From Sphaerochaeta sp. (GTDB taxonomy: Bacteria > Spirochaetota > Spirochaetia > Sphaerochaetales > Sphaerochaetaceae), in NCBI GenBank assembly GCA_018399495.1, contig JAGYOG010000013.1, positions 1 through 57,272 of the forward strand: a DNA stretch of 57,272 nt, in the 5' to 3' direction. Each line of letters opens with the position of its first letter. Within the stretch, counting starts at the first letter, position 1. The translations under genes and the position numbers were made by a program. Below, piece after piece: positions 9,610-19,572 of this stretch. The notes beneath the pieces are model-generated. The model did no database searches and was not told the DNA's origin. It saw only the letters and a list, made by a program, of their open reading frames with translations.

Positions 9610-10294
9610 AGCCTTCCTCCAGTTTACCATCGCGCAAATGTATCTGCCGATGACATCGCATTCCCAGTTCCTTGTCATGGGTGACCAAGATGACCGTCCT
9701 GCCTTCAGCATTCAGCTCCTCAAAGAGCTCCATGATCTGGCTTCCGGTCTTGCTGTCCAGTGCTCCAGTCGGTTCATCAGCAAGCAAGATGGTAGGGTTG
9801 TTCACCAAGGCGCGTGCAATGGCGACCCGCTGCTTCTGTCCTCCGGAAAGCTCATTAGGACGGTGATACATGCGGTCTGCAAGACCAACCCGTTCCAGTG
9901 CATCAGCTGCCTTCTGCTTACGTTCACGTACTCCCATGCCAGCATAGAGAAGCGGGGTTACCACATTCTCCAGGGCAGTGAGCTTGCCCAGCAGGTTGAA
10001 CTGCTGGAAGACAAATCCAACCTTCTGGTTCCGGATATAGGCCAGTTCAGTTTCATTCAAACCGGCGGTATTCTCACCATCGATGTCGATCAAGCCGCTG
10101 GTTGGAGTATCGAGGCAGCCGATAAGATTCATCATGGTTGACTTCCCACTTCCTGATGGTCCCATTATTGAGGTGAACTCTCCCTTCTTGATGGACAGTG
10201 TCACCCCATCAAGGGCTTTCACCATGAAATCTCCCATTACATAGTAGCGTCTGATATCCTCAAGATGTATTACATTCTGTTCCATGGTTATCAC
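9599..10294 (-). CDS. MacB-type ABC transporter ATP-binding protein
   Basis: Cytoplasmic ATPase of 231 residues, normal for LolD/MacB-type subunits. It shows Walker A GPSGSGKST (near 45), Q-loop QQFNLLGKLTALENV, signature LSGGQKQRVAIARALV, Walker B ILLADEPTGALD and the switch His in LVTHDKELG. It overlaps the adaptor gene by 4 nt and the permease by 11 nt, so the three are one translational unit. It powers export or mechanotransmission across the cell envelope; the substrate is not indicated by sequence. Confidence 0.95.
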   Translation of the reverse strand: MITMEQNVIHLEDIRRYYVMGDFMVKALDGVTLSIKKGEFTSIMGPSGSGKSTMMNLIGCLDTPTSGLIDIDGENTAGLNETELAYIRNQKVGFVFQQFNLLGKLTALENVVTPLLYAGMGVRERKQKAADALERVGLADRMYHRPNELSGGQKQRVAIARALVNNPTILLADEPTGALDSKTGSQIMELFEELNAEGRTVILVTHDKELGMRCHRQIHLRDGKLEEGYAV

Positions 10295-11421
10295 CTCAGC
10301 GGTCCTCCACCCATGCCACCGCCAGGCCCAGAACTGGTACTCATGGACACCAAGGCAGAGGCACTGGTATCAGTCTTCTTTATGATCAGGGTATCTCCTA
10401 TCTTAAGGTCTCCGCTAAGGAGCTGACTGATTCCCTCTCCTAGGTACTTCACGGTAACTGCAACGGTGGTGGTGGTTCCGTCAGCCAACTTCTTGGTGAC
10501 ATAGTTGGTTCCGCGGGTACTTGTTACAGCACTCTGGGGAAGGAGCACCAATGTGGTTTCCCCCTCACTTGCAATCGATCCTTCAAAAGTAAAACCTGGG
10601 GCAACCTGTGGCGGTGGGTCGGAAATGGTAAGTTCCACGTCCATTACCCCGATTCCCTGATTGGTGTACCTTCCGAGCATCGGGATGTAAGTCACCTCTG
10701 CCTCTACTGAGGAGGAGGGAAAGGAATCAAAGTAGAGTATGGCAATCTGCCCAAGCTCAACATACTGCATGTCGATCTCATCAACTTCCACGGTTGCCTT
10801 GAGAACTGAACGGTCAATGATGGTCATCGCGCTGGAGCCTGCGTCAAAGTAATCCCCTTGGCTCACATTTACCTCTGCCACGACTCCATCAAAATTTGCA
10901 TAAGCCTTGGTGTAATCAAGGCGGTTCTGGGCGGATTGCAGTCGTAACTCAGTTAGTGAAACCTCGCGGTCACTTCCGGTCAGTTTTGCTCTCTCCAGTT
11001 CTGCTTCAAGATTTGCGACCTCATACTTTTGGCTGGTATCATCAATGGCGATGAGCACATCGCCTTCCTTGACAACGTCTCCTTCCTCTACGAACACATC
11101 AGTCACCGTTCCTGTTGCTCTGAGGATTACCCTCTGGATATCACCCGGTTCAACATATCCTGATAGGTCGATGGTCGAGGTGAAGGTGTTTTCATATACT
11201 TTTGCCTCTACTTCTTTTATCGCACTTGCTGGAGCCTTCACCTCGGCCCAAGGCATCCTTCCATTTTCATTGTAGTACGTATAAAGAAAGAGGCTGAAGA
11301 GAATCAAGCCCAAGATGACAAAGGTGGTGATCAATCGTTTCACCCGTTTAATACGGAGTTTCTTTCTGAGCTGGTTTCTCACTTGGTTCTCAGTGTTCAA
11401 TTCATTGGACTGCTTTTGCAT
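10291..11421 (-). CDS. periplasmic adaptor subunit, MacA/HlyD family
   Basis: 376 residues. A cytoplasmic lysine/arginine-rich tail (1-30) and one membrane anchor (about 31-50, LITTFVILGLILFSLFLYTY) precede the periplasmic adaptor folds. A lipoyl-like half (GTVTDVFVEEGDVVKEGDVLIAID), a short coiled-coil segment (about 130-165) and the second lipoyl half (VVAEVNVSQGDYFDAGS) are visible, then beta-barrel and membrane-proximal domains. The C-terminus is a glycine-rich tail. It begins 14 nt downstream of the broken TolC-like gene and overlaps the ATPase by 4 nt. It should link the MacB-type pump to an outer-membrane channel. The obvious candidate channel gene directly upstream is disrupted, so it may use another TolC. 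Confidence 0.93.
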   Translation of the reverse strand: MQKQSNELNTENQVRNQLRKKLRIKRVKRLITTFVILGLILFSLFLYTYYNENGRMPWAEVKAPASAIKEVEAKVYENTFTSTIDLSGYVEPGDIQRVILRATGTVTDVFVEEGDVVKEGDVLIAIDDTSQKYEVANLEAELERAKLTGSDREVSLTELRLQSAQNRLDYTKAYANFDGVVAEVNVSQGDYFDAGSSAMTIIDRSVLKATVEVDEIDMQYVELGQIAILYFDSFPSSSVEAEVTYIPMLGRYTNQGIGVMDVELTISDPPPQVAPGFTFEGSIASEGETTLVLLPQSAVTSTRGTNYVTKKLADGTTTTVAVTVKYLGEGISQLLSGDLKIGDTLIIKKTDTSASALVSMSTSSGPGGGMGGGPLR

Positions 11422-11435
11422 GGAATGCTTCTCCC

Positions 11436-12865
11436 TTATATCTGCAAGATGCGAATTTCGTTTTCTAACTGCAAGCCTGACAGGAGGGTGGTAGCCAGGT
11501 CATAGGCGTCCATCTCCACGGTAAAGGCTGCATCATCTACCTCACTCTTGGCGACAAGACCCCGCTCAGCCAGGTCCTGCTGCTGCTGTAACGCCCTCTT
11601 ATGGTAGTCCATCGTCTGTTCCAGAAGCATAAAGCTGAGGTTCCAAGAGGCTATTCTGTTCTCAAGCGAATTTGTACTCTGCTGGTAATCATTCTTGGCA
11701 TTGGCATACGCTATTTCTGCAAGGAGAACCTCGTTCTGCAACTTCTGTACTGTCAAGGAATCGGTGGTAGAGGAAGGATTATTGCTCCAACTCCCACTAA
11801 CACTGACTGCAGGAGGGATGAAGTCATTTGCGGTAATGTCATAGGTCCCTTCCACCTTGCCAGTCAGTGAGAACTGCTTACCGGATAAGGTAGCCGAAAA
11901 TCCAGGAGTAATGGTCTCATTTCCTGGAATGTTATTAGAAGCCCCCAGATTAAGGGATCCTCCTGTTTGTAAACTCTTGTTCTCAAACTCAGCCATTTTC
12001 AACGCTAGGTCTTCCTTAGCTATGGATAAAGCAAGAGACTGCATGAACACAGTGCTGCTTCCTTCCTCATTGCTGGAGAAATCGAGTACCGGTTCAGGAA
12101 TTGAGTCCACTCCTTCCCAAGCATCTCCGGTTATGGTATATTGCCTAAGCAATAGCTCCCTGGAAAGCCTTCAAACCAGAGAGTGTTATGCCTCTGGGAC
12201 GCAATAGCCTGCTTCTGTGTCTCATGGGTAAGACTCCTCTCTGATTAACTTCAGCGAGAGGTTCTGCTCAAGGTCGCGTTTGAGGCGCTTCCGCCGCTTG
12301 CTTTCGGTCTGTTTGATTGATTTCTCATTTTCCAGCAAACTGTCAGATTCGCTTATGATGGTATTGGTATAGTTCAGTTTACTGCTCTTATAGGAGCTGG
12401 TAGCCAATACCTCAGTCTGCCGGTTTGCAAGGCTTTCACGATTATCGGTGTAAGTAGTCATAGGGTGATGGTGTGACTCGCAGAAATTGTGGGATTAATG
12501 GCGTACGTAGAACCAGATGCTTGATACGTTAACAAACTCCAGTGGTAATTCCTATGGTGGTGTTCCCATCATCGGGAAGCACAAAGGATGCTCCAACGCC
12601 ACTAGTCATAAACCTATAGGTATTAGCTGAAGGGTCATAGGTAGCACTCACCTCTCCACTACTGACTGCAATACCTACTTCGTCTTCTGTGAAATGCTTT
12701 GTGTCAATAGTGCATTGTTCTTGCAATCTCCAAGTCCTGCATCTGGGTACTCTCCCCGCGCTTTGGAAACGATATCCTCCAGGGACTGGGAAAGGCCGAG
12801 GTACTCACCATTATAAGTACCAAGCCAAGAACCATCCCCTTCGTAATTTCTTCTCGATTATGCAT
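11436..12865 (-). pseudogene. TolC-like outer-membrane efflux protein, frameshifted
   Basis: The first gene of the exporter set appears broken. Reading from ATG 12865 (MHNREEITKGM, a signal-peptide-like start), meaningful sequence jumps between frames: SLEDIVSKARGE, then MQDLEIAR, then KHFTEDEVGIAV (12529-12710), then LTYQASGSTYAIN (about 12465-12535), then YTDNRESLANRQTEV (12222-12450), then RLSRELLLRQYTITGDAW, which opens the intact 3' half (11436-12152). Coiled-coil-like stretches (NRESLANRQTEV, LQQQQDLAERGLVAKSEV) and position before an adaptor gene support TolC family membership. At least six frame changes fall within about 700 nt. This could be true decay or a local run of sequencing indels. 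The 3' half alone would lack a signal peptide. Confidence 0.8.
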
Positions 12866-12947
12866 GGATAGCACTCCTTCTACTGTGTGTGTTGGTATGC
12901 TAACTATCGTATTGAATCGCATCAAGGCAAGTACAATAGAGCTACCT

Positions 12948-13652
12948 TCACCTAAATACAAAAGTCTCTGCCCACCGTCGAGAGCAAGTTCCACCTGAAA
13001 GGCAAAGGAAGCACGAGCAAATAGGCTGCTGCCTGCACAATATCAGTAGCGGCCCGCGATGTTTGAGCGGAAGTCGCTCTGCCATCTTAACAAAGTAGGC
13101 GTCATCACCGTTACTGAGTACAGCTCCAGGGGAGATGGCATTCACGCGCAGAGTCGGAGCAAGGGAAACCGCCAACGTTTTTGTCTGAGCCAATAATGCT
13201 CCCTTGGAAATGTAATATGCAGGCCGGCTTGCTGTGGGAGACTCAATCTTGGTATCGACCATGTTGATGACCGAACCTGTGGCACCACGTTCAGTTACAT
13301 GTAGGTAGAGTGCCTTGGAGAGAAAAAAAGGCGCAGTGTTGTGAATGGCCATCACCTCATCCCATAGCGCAAATGTTGTGCTCTCGATGGGGGCTGAGGG
13401 AAATACTGATGCATTGTTGATCAGATGATCAACCTGACCAAAGCAATCAACTGCTCTCTCAAAGATTGTCTGTAGCTCTTCCCTGCGCGTGAGATCTCCC
13501 TGCACAGTTCGGCAATTGTCTCCCAAGTCTTTCTCATTGTTGCAACTGGTGTTGCAATGGATGACCACACGATACCCTTCACTGAGCAGATGTTGAGCCA
13601 TGGCAAATCCAAGACGCTTTGCGCCACCGGTAATCAATACAACCTGTTTCAT
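12948..13652 (-). pseudogene. short-chain dehydrogenase (FolM/pteridine-reductase-like), frameshifted 3' end
   Basis: The protein is clear and in frame from MKQVVLITGGAKRLG (start 13652) through the NADP-binding loop (GGAKRLG, where SDRs have TGxxxGxG), NNASVFPSAP, the catalytic Tyr-Lys in PAYYISKGAL and SPGAVLSNGDDAY. After PLKHRG the frame changes: AATDIVQAAAYLL lies in another frame and the family's C-terminal hallmark LDGGQRLLYLG in a third, near 12955-12990. Joined together these give a normal FolM-like reductase ending, so two indels near 13.06 and 13.0 kb are the simplest reading. The proposed role is dihydropteridine/dihydrofolate reduction, by family only. It is divergent from ftsH and sits just upstream of the broken TolC-like gene. 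Confidence 0.75.
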
Positions 13653-13749
13653 ACCCATATACTATCGGGCTTGTTGCCGATTGACAATTGTAGGGATATA
13701 TTTAGTGAAGATGTCCAATATGGCATCATCAACCAAGGAAATAGGAAAC

Positions 13750-15723
13750 ATGAGTAAAGACAACAAGGATTGGAAAGAAAATTTCAAAAAGAAATTAAAT
13801 ATAGAGCCAGGTGTGCATTTGGGAGAGAAGGAACCAAGGAACAAGAAGAAGTTCACCTTTTCCTTCTGGTACTTTTTCATTATTCTCTTGGCGTTCATGG
13901 CATTGAATACCTACATGGTCAGCAGACAGAGCAATGTCCACCCTGTTGATTACAATCAGTTCAAAGCATTGGTCGATGAGGAGACCATCCGTCGTGTAGC
14001 CATTGAAGAGGAGCAGTACATAGGGTATCCATTCACCAGGGACCAGGCTGCTGATGATTTACAATCATATACAGCAAATCCTCAGAACGGGTTGGAAACC
14101 AGTACCTACCTGCAATCCTTCAGCACCTACAAGGTGGATGATCCTTCCTTCATCCCTCTCTTGGATGAGAAGGGAGTAGAATACTACGCAACAGCACCGG
14201 AAAAACCAAGCCTGCTCTCATCCATTCTTTCGTATATACTTCCTTTTGTCTTTATCATTCTCTTCTGGCGCTTTCTGTTCTCCAAAATGGGAGGACAGGG
14301 GGGCCAAGGGGTGCTCTCCTTCAACCAGAACAAGGCCAAGATTGTAGCAGAAGGAGATACCGGGGTTCGTTTCGCTGATGTCGCGGGAGCCGATGAAAGC
14401 AAATATGAACTGGAAGAGGTGGTGGATTTTCTCAAGCAACCGGAGAAATATACCCAAATTGGTGGAAAAATACCTAAGGGAGTTCTCTTGGTAGGACCTC
14501 CTGGAACCGGAAAAACCCTGCTCGCAAAAGCAGTTGCAGGAGAGGCTGGCGCTCCCTTTTATAAGATGAGCGGTGCGGATTTTGTGGAGATGTTTGTTGG
14601 TGTGGGAGCTGCACGCGTGCGTGACCTCTTCAGACAAGCAAGGGAAAATAGTCCCTGTATCATCTTCATAGATGAGATCGACGCCATTGGACGCTCACGT
14701 GTCTCAGCAGGCATGGGAGGCAACGATGAGAGGGAACAGACACTAAACCAATTGCTTGTCGAGATGGATGGATTTGATTCACGCACTGGAGTAATTATCA
14801 TTGCTGCCACCAACCGACCAGAAATCCTGGACCCTGCACTGCTTCGCCCAGGCCGTTTTGACCGACAGGTGCTCATCGATAAGCCAGACCTGGAAGGAAG
14901 GCTTGCAATCCTGAAGATCCATACCAAGCAGATCAAAATGGGGGATGATGTTGATCTTAGGAAGATTGCACAGAGTGCAGCAGGACTTGCTGGAGCAGAT
15001 CTTGCAAACATAGCCAATGAGGCAGCCTTGATGGCAGTACGACAAGATCGAAAAATTGTGCTCCATGAAGATTTCGAGGAAGCAATCGAGAAATCGGTAG
15101 CAGGCCTTGAGCGGAAGAGCCGATTGCTCAATGACAAGGAACGGGAAAGAGTTGCCTACCATGAGACAGGACATGCCCTGACCGCATTCATGACTGAGGG
15201 TGCTGAACCGGTGAGCAAGATTTCTATTGTTCCCCGTGGACTGGGAGCCTTGGGATATACCCTGCAGTACCCAACTGAAGACCGATTCCTGCTCAGTCAG
15301 AACGAACTCTTGGGCAATATAGACACCCTCTTGGGTGGTCGGGCTGCCGAAGAGGTCATCTACAACGAAATTTCCACTGGAGCCGGCAACGATATCAGCA
15401 GGGCAAGTGACTTGGTCCGGAGGATGATCACGGAGTTCGGTATGAGCGAGAAATACCGAAACATCACACTCCCTACCACCAACAGTGGTATTGCAGGAAT
15501 CTCAGGTGCACGTGAATACAGTGAGAAGGCTCAAGAGTACATCGACAGTGAAACTGCCAGAATTGTGGGAGAACGCTATGCTATGGTCAAAGCCAAGCTG
15601 GAGAAGAACAAGGAAGCCTTACTGGCAATTACAGTAGAACTGCTCAAACGAGAGGTTCTAGGCGGAACTGAGTTCGAGGCTCTTGCAAAAAGTAAGGCCA
15701 TTGACTACTCTGCTTCCGTATGA
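13750..15723 (+). CDS. ftsH: ATP-dependent zinc metalloprotease FtsH
   Basis: Membrane-bound AAA+ protease that degrades unassembled membrane proteins and regulatory proteins. The 657-residue form starts at [11 protein letters not shown], with AAGGA upstream; in-frame ATGs from 13600 lie in the opposite-strand reductase and are rejected, though ATG 13711 or 13720 remains possible. Helix 1 is near 35-56 and helix 2 near 158-178, with a periplasmic loop between. The ATPase shows Walker A GPPGTGKT (about 248-255), Walker [12 protein letters not shown] and the SRH region [19 protein letters not shown]. The zinc site HETGH is near residue 471. It overlaps hsp33 by 4 nt. Confidence 0.98.
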   Translation: MSKDNKDWKENFKKKLNIEPGVHLGEKEPRNKKKFTFSFWYFFIILLAFMALNTYMVSRQSNVHPVDYNQFKALVDEETIRRVAIEEEQYIGYPFTRDQAADDLQSYTANPQNGLETSTYLQSFSTYKVDDPSFIPLLDEKGVEYYATAPEKPSLLSSILSYILPFVFIILFWRFLFSKMGGQGGQGVLSFNQNKAKIVAEGDTGVRFADVAGADESKYELEEVVDFLKQPEKYTQIGGKIPKGVLLVGPPGTGKTLLAKAVAGEAGAPFYKMSGADFVEMFVGVGAARVRDLFRQARENSPCIIFIDEIDAIGRSRVSAGMGGNDEREQTLNQLLVEMDGFDSRTGVIIIAATNRPEILDPALLRPGRFDRQVLIDKPDLEGRLAILKIHTKQIKMGDDVDLRKIAQSAAGLAGADLANIANEAALMAVRQDRKIVLHEDFEEAIEKSVAGLERKSRLLNDKERERVAYHETGHALTAFMTEGAEPVSKISIVPRGLGALGYTLQYPTEDRFLLSQNELLGNIDTLLGGRAAEEVIYNEISTGAGNDISRASDLVRRMITEFGMSEKYRNITLPTTNSGIAGISGAREYSEKAQEYIDSETARIVGERYAMVKAKLEKNKEALLAITVELLKREVLGGTEFEALAKSKAIDYSASV

Positions 15724-16664
15724 TCAAGAAAAAGATAGAAGATAGCAATTTACGAGAACATCTCGCGTCCCTGCCTGAAGATGGGCGTGAGGTGTTCCTT
15801 TTGCATAACGATCAAGTTCGTGTTACTGCAATCTCAGCGACCACACTTATCAATCAGATGCGAGCCAACCACGATTTAGGGCTTCTGGAAACCTATGTAT
15901 TGGGGCAGGCTTACCTGGCTGCCAGCCTTCTCAGCAGTACGGTCAAAGGTAATGACCGCATCCAGCTGAATATTGAATGTGGAGGCCCCATCGCGGGCGT
16001 ATATACCGAAGCCTGGGCAGGTGGAGCTGTCAGAGGATATTTGAAGCATAATCCCATTCCCCTTACAAAGCCCTTGAAAAGCTTGGACCTCAATGAGCTG
16101 TATGGCCCTGGTTTCATCTCAGTCTCAAAGCTCTTGGAAGGACACAAGGCCCCATTCACCGGCCAAACGATGATGGCCTATGGGGATTTGGCAAAGGATC
16201 TAGCCCACTACTTCCTGCAGTCGGAGCAGACCCCCACCCTTTTCAGCCTCTCTATTCACTTCAACAAGGAAGGACAGGTCACCGGTAGCGGTGCTTTGTT
16301 CTTGCAGGCATTGCCTGGCTGTGAGGAACGTATCCTGGATCAACTCCAGGAGCAAGCCTACACCCTTCCCTCCATCGGTGAAAAACTCGCTGCAGGGATG
16401 TCGATCAAAGAGTATGTAGAAGAACAGTTTGGGTCGTTTGAACTCAGGCATCTTGCAAGACAGCCGATGGGTTTCTCTTGCCCCTGTTCTCGAGAGCAAT
16501 ACCAAACGTACCTGAAGCAGCTGGACAAAGCAGAGCAACAGGATATCCTGGAGCATGGCCCTTTCCCGCTTGAGCTGGTTTGTGTCAACTGCAATACCCA
16601 CTATCATTACGAAAAATATGAACTAGATTATCTGTTCAGCGATGCAGAGGGAGAACCCAAATGA
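15720..16664 (+). CDS. hslO: redox-regulated chaperone Hsp33
   Basis: Cytoplasmic holdase activated by oxidation. It has 314 residues. The four zinc-binding Cys are in the expected C-terminal layout: CPC near 255-257 and CVNC near 289-292, matching the family CxC...CxxC. The N-terminal substrate-binding domain contains NIECGGPIAGVYTEA and the YG..G linker-type segment. It starts with ATGA overlapping the ftsH stop and ends with ATGA overlapping rlmL, so ftsH-hslO-rlmL are a tightly coupled unit linking protein quality control and ribosome modification. Confidence 0.95.
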   Translation: MIKKKIEDSNLREHLASLPEDGREVFLLHNDQVRVTAISATTLINQMRANHDLGLLETYVLGQAYLAASLLSSTVKGNDRIQLNIECGGPIAGVYTEAWAGGAVRGYLKHNPIPLTKPLKSLDLNELYGPGFISVSKLLEGHKAPFTGQTMMAYGDLAKDLAHYFLQSEQTPTLFSLSIHFNKEGQVTGSGALFLQALPGCEERILDQLQEQAYTLPSIGEKLAAGMSIKEYVEEQFGSFELRHLARQPMGFSCPCSREQYQTYLKQLDKAEQQDILEHGPFPLELVCVNCNTHYHYEKYELDYLFSDAEGEPK

Positions 16665-18892
16665 TTTTCTTCGCCACTTCAGCCTTATACATGAATGATA
16701 TTATTGAAGAGGAAGCCCGTAGGGCTGGTGCAACCGAAATCCGCAGTATCAGCGGAGGGGTTGAGTTCGCAGCAGATCTCGCATCCGCCTATCGGTTCTG
16801 CCTCTGGTCCAGGACCGCTACAAGGGTACTCCTTGGGTTGTTCATGGATGACGATATCCAGGATGCGGATGAGCTCTATGAAGCATCACTCCAGATCCCG
16901 TGGGAAGATTGGATTAACCCTGATCTTACCTTCTCTGTAACCGAGACGACAAAGAACTGTCGTTACCTGAAAAACTCACACTTCGCAACGATTCGTATCA
17001 AAGACGCAATCGTGGACAGAATCAGGGAAAAATTCGACGGCCAACGCCCCATGGTAGACAAGGAAGAGAGTGATGTGGTCTTTCACGTACATATCGATGG
17101 AGACTCGGTCGCCTGGTATGTGGACTTCTCCGGTCGCGGATTGTACAAGCGTGGTTACCGCGCCGCACAGACCGATGCAGTACTCGGCGAGTACCTCGCT
17201 GCCTCAGTGCTCTACCGCTCAGAGTGGAGGAAGGCCTTGGAAATGGAAGAAACTGTTCCAACCCTGCTCGACCCATTTACCGGAAGCGGCACGCTTGCTA
17301 TTGAGGCAGCTCTCTGGGCAAGTGATCGCGCCCCAGGGCTGGTAACCGCCCGAAAGTTCAACTTTCTCAGCCTCCCCTTCCATGACCCGGATCTCTGGGA
17401 AGATGTGGTTGATGAAGCACTTGAGAGAGCAGAAAAAGCAAAGGAACGAAAGATTTCCATCTATGCATGGGATAATGACCCGAAGGCAGTGGCAATTGCA
17501 AGAAAAAATGCAGAGCTCGCCCAGGTGGATAACCTGATCGATTTCCGTATACAGGACTTTCTCACCCTTACCCAGGATGACGTCCCCTCCGACCATGGCT
17601 ACATCATCACCGATCCTCCCTATGGGCTGAGGATGGAAGGGGATGGTGATCTCCACGCTCTCTACCGAAAAATTGGCAGCCAGTTGAGCAGCCTCTTTGG
17701 TGGCTGGAACGTTGCCATTCTTTGTGGTCAGCAAGAACTATTGAGCTACGTGGACATGAAACCTGATAGGACCAATACCGTAAACAACGGTGGGGTCACC
17801 TGTCAGATTGCCCACTACTATGTATTCACGCCGAAAGAACGAGCGCAGATGATTGAACGGGCTATTGCACGAAAGAAGGAGCGACTTGCTCAGCCCTTGA
17901 GCGAGGGAGCCCAGATGGCATACAACCGTTTGGTCAAGAACCTTTCCGCTATCACTCCCATTATGGAGAGCCAGGGAGTCACCTGCTACCAGATCTATGA
18001 CGCAGACATGCCAGAGTACAGTGCTGCTATTGATCTGTATGAAGGCAAGTACATCAGCCTGCAAGAGTATGCTCCACCAAGCACCATCGAAGAGGAGTCA
18101 GCACTCAGACGGTTGGGTGAACTCATTGACGCAACAGAAAGAGCTACCGGCCTCGATCGTGATCAGATCTACGTGAAACAGCGAACTCCCCAGAAAGGAG
18201 AGAAGCAGTACGAGAAGATGGCAAGCAGCGACCGTTTCTACATCATCAATGAGAACGGAGCCAAATACCTGGTGAACTTCACCGACTATCTGGATACCGG
18301 AATCTTCCTCGACCACCGTCCGATTCGCGCTAAAATTGCTAAAATGGCTGAAGGAAAGCGGTTCCTGAACCTGTTCTGCTATACGGGAACAGCAACGGTA
18401 CAGGCAGCCAAGGGAGGAGCATTAAGCACCGTTAGTGTTGATGCCTCTACAACATACCTTGACTGGGCTTCCAAGAACATGGAGCTTAACGGCTTTACCG
18501 AGATGAACCACTTTTTCTACCGGAGCGACTGTATCGAATTCCTGTTCGATACCTATGACCGCTACGATCTCATCTTCTGTGATCCCCCAACCTTTTCAAA
18601 CGGAAAGGGACGGGATACATTCGATGTCTATAGAGACCAGGTACGCTTGATCAAGGCATGTATGATGCACCTCGATGAAAAAGGCACCTTGATCTTCAGC
18701 AACAACTTTAGAAAATTCAAATTGGATGAGCGGCTTCTTGAAGAGTATGACATCCAGGATATCACGAAGGACACGATTGCAGAGGACTTTGCGCGTGACC
18801 AGAAGATTCACCAGACCTACCTGATCAAGCATCGCTCGATTGCAAAGATCAAGCAGGCAAAACCTACCAAGAAGGTGATTCGCAAAAAGTAA
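16661..18892 (+). CDS. rlmL: bifunctional 23S rRNA methyltransferase RlmKL
   Basis: Cytoplasmic fused methyltransferase that makes m2G2445 and m7G2069 in 23S rRNA, by family knowledge. It has 743 residues, a little longer than the E. coli protein. The N-terminal part has a THUMP-type RNA-binding region (about 40-160). The first SAM domain shows LLDPFTGSGTLAIEAAL and the catalytic ITDPPYGLRM. The second half (RlmK part) shows RFLNLFCYTGTATV and FCDPPTFSNGK. Start ATG 16661 overlaps the hsp33 stop by 4 nt. A strong terminator follows 10 nt after the stop. Confidence 0.95.
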   Translation: MIFFATSALYMNDIIEEEARRAGATEIRSISGGVEFAADLASAYRFCLWSRTATRVLLGLFMDDDIQDADELYEASLQIPWEDWINPDLTFSVTETTKNCRYLKNSHFATIRIKDAIVDRIREKFDGQRPMVDKEESDVVFHVHIDGDSVAWYVDFSGRGLYKRGYRAAQTDAVLGEYLAASVLYRSEWRKALEMEETVPTLLDPFTGSGTLAIEAALWASDRAPGLVTARKFNFLSLPFHDPDLWEDVVDEALERAEKAKERKISIYAWDNDPKAVAIARKNAELAQVDNLIDFRIQDFLTLTQDDVPSDHGYIITDPPYGLRMEGDGDLHALYRKIGSQLSSLFGGWNVAILCGQQELLSYVDMKPDRTNTVNNGGVTCQIAHYYVFTPKERAQMIERAIARKKERLAQPLSEGAQMAYNRLVKNLSAITPIMESQGVTCYQIYDADMPEYSAAIDLYEGKYISLQEYAPPSTIEEESALRRLGELIDATERATGLDRDQIYVKQRTPQKGEKQYEKMASSDRFYIINENGAKYLVNFTDYLDTGIFLDHRPIRAKIAKMAEGKRFLNLFCYTGTATVQAAKGGALSTVSVDASTTYLDWASKNMELNGFTEMNHFFYRSDCIEFLFDTYDRYDLIFCDPPTFSNGKGRDTFDVYRDQVRLIKACMMHLDEKGTLIFSNNFRKFKLDERLLEEYDIQDITKDTIAEDFARDQKIHQTYLIKHRSIAKIKQAKPTKKVIRKK

Positions 18893-18902
18893 TCATCCAC
18901 AT

Positions 18903-18933
18903 GGCTCCCTGGCTTCAGGGAGCCTCTTTTTTC
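18903..18933 (+). terminator. rho-independent terminator after rlmL
   Basis: Perfect 8-bp stem GGCTCCCT/AGGGAGCC with a 6-nt loop (18911-18916), followed by TCTTTTTT. It ends the ftsH-hslO-rlmL unit and lies just before the ribosome site of the CpXC gene. Confidence 0.88.
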
Positions 18934-18948
18934 CAGGAGCAAAGTACC

Positions 18949-19572
18949 ATGCAAGACGTTACACTTACCTGCCCACATTGCAAAACGGAACACCCGCATA
19001 CCCTCACCCCATTCATTGACCTCTCAAGGCAACAGAAACAGCGATTGGCAATCCTTACCGATAGTCTTTTCAGTGTCACCTGTCCTGCCTGCAAGAAACA
19101 GTACACCGTGTTGCATGAACTACTGGTGGTTGACGAAACAACAAAGATGGCCCTGATGCTCATTCCAAACACTGAGCACGAGCAAGTGGATGGAAAGGTT
19201 ACAGGGAGAGAGGACCTCGATTCCTATACATTGAGGCTCGTGAATACAACGGCCTCCCTGAAGGAAAAACTCCTGATCTGGGAGCAAGGTCTTGATGACC
19301 GCAGCATAGAACTGAGCAAGCTCTACCTTACCCTGCAGTTGCAGGAGCAGGACTGTCAACTCTTCTTCACCGAACAGAGGGAGGACGAGGACAAGTTGTA
19401 CTTCACCGTTCTGGACAGAGATGGATCCCTCAAGGGATCCATCAGCTGTGAGAATGGGCTGTATAGTCAGCTACAAGAGACTGCCTCAGGGTTCCCCATG
19501 GAACATGGATATTTCATCCGCGTTGACAGGCAGTGGGCCGAGAAGAGCATCAGAAACAGCGCTGACCGGTGA
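18949..19572 (+). CDS. CpXC-domain protein
   Basis: 207 residues starting MQDVTLTCPHC; the start at 18949 is chosen because AGGAG lies about 9 nt upstream and the earlier ATG falls in the terminator. The N-terminal domain (about 1-80) has two CPxC knuckles, CPHC near residues 8-11 and CPAC near 49-52, the pattern of the CpXC family, presumed to bind zinc. The rest (about 95-207) is a mixed alpha/beta region without recognised motifs, and the family has no established role. The 3' end overlaps the convergent D-lactate dehydrogenase gene by 23 nt. It may depend on read-through of the terminator or have its own promoter. Confidence 0.85.
   Translation: MQDVTLTCPHCKTEHPHTLTPFIDLSRQQKQRLAILTDSLFSVTCPACKKQYTVLHELLVVDETTKMALMLIPNTEHEQVDGKVTGREDLDSYTLRLVNTTASLKEKLLIWEQGLDDRSIELSKLYLTLQLQEQDCQLFFTEQREDEDKLYFTVLDRDGSLKGSISCENGLYSQLQETASGFPMEHGYFIRVDRQWAEKSIRNSADR

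Noticed and set aside
13421..13627. Small minus-strand frame inside the FolM-like gene
   Set aside because: It is an alternative frame of the reductase, whose own frame carries all family motifs here.
13660..13749. TTGACA at 13681 as the ftsH promoter
   Set aside because: No acceptable -10 box lies at 16-18 nt; the promoter cannot be placed with confidence.
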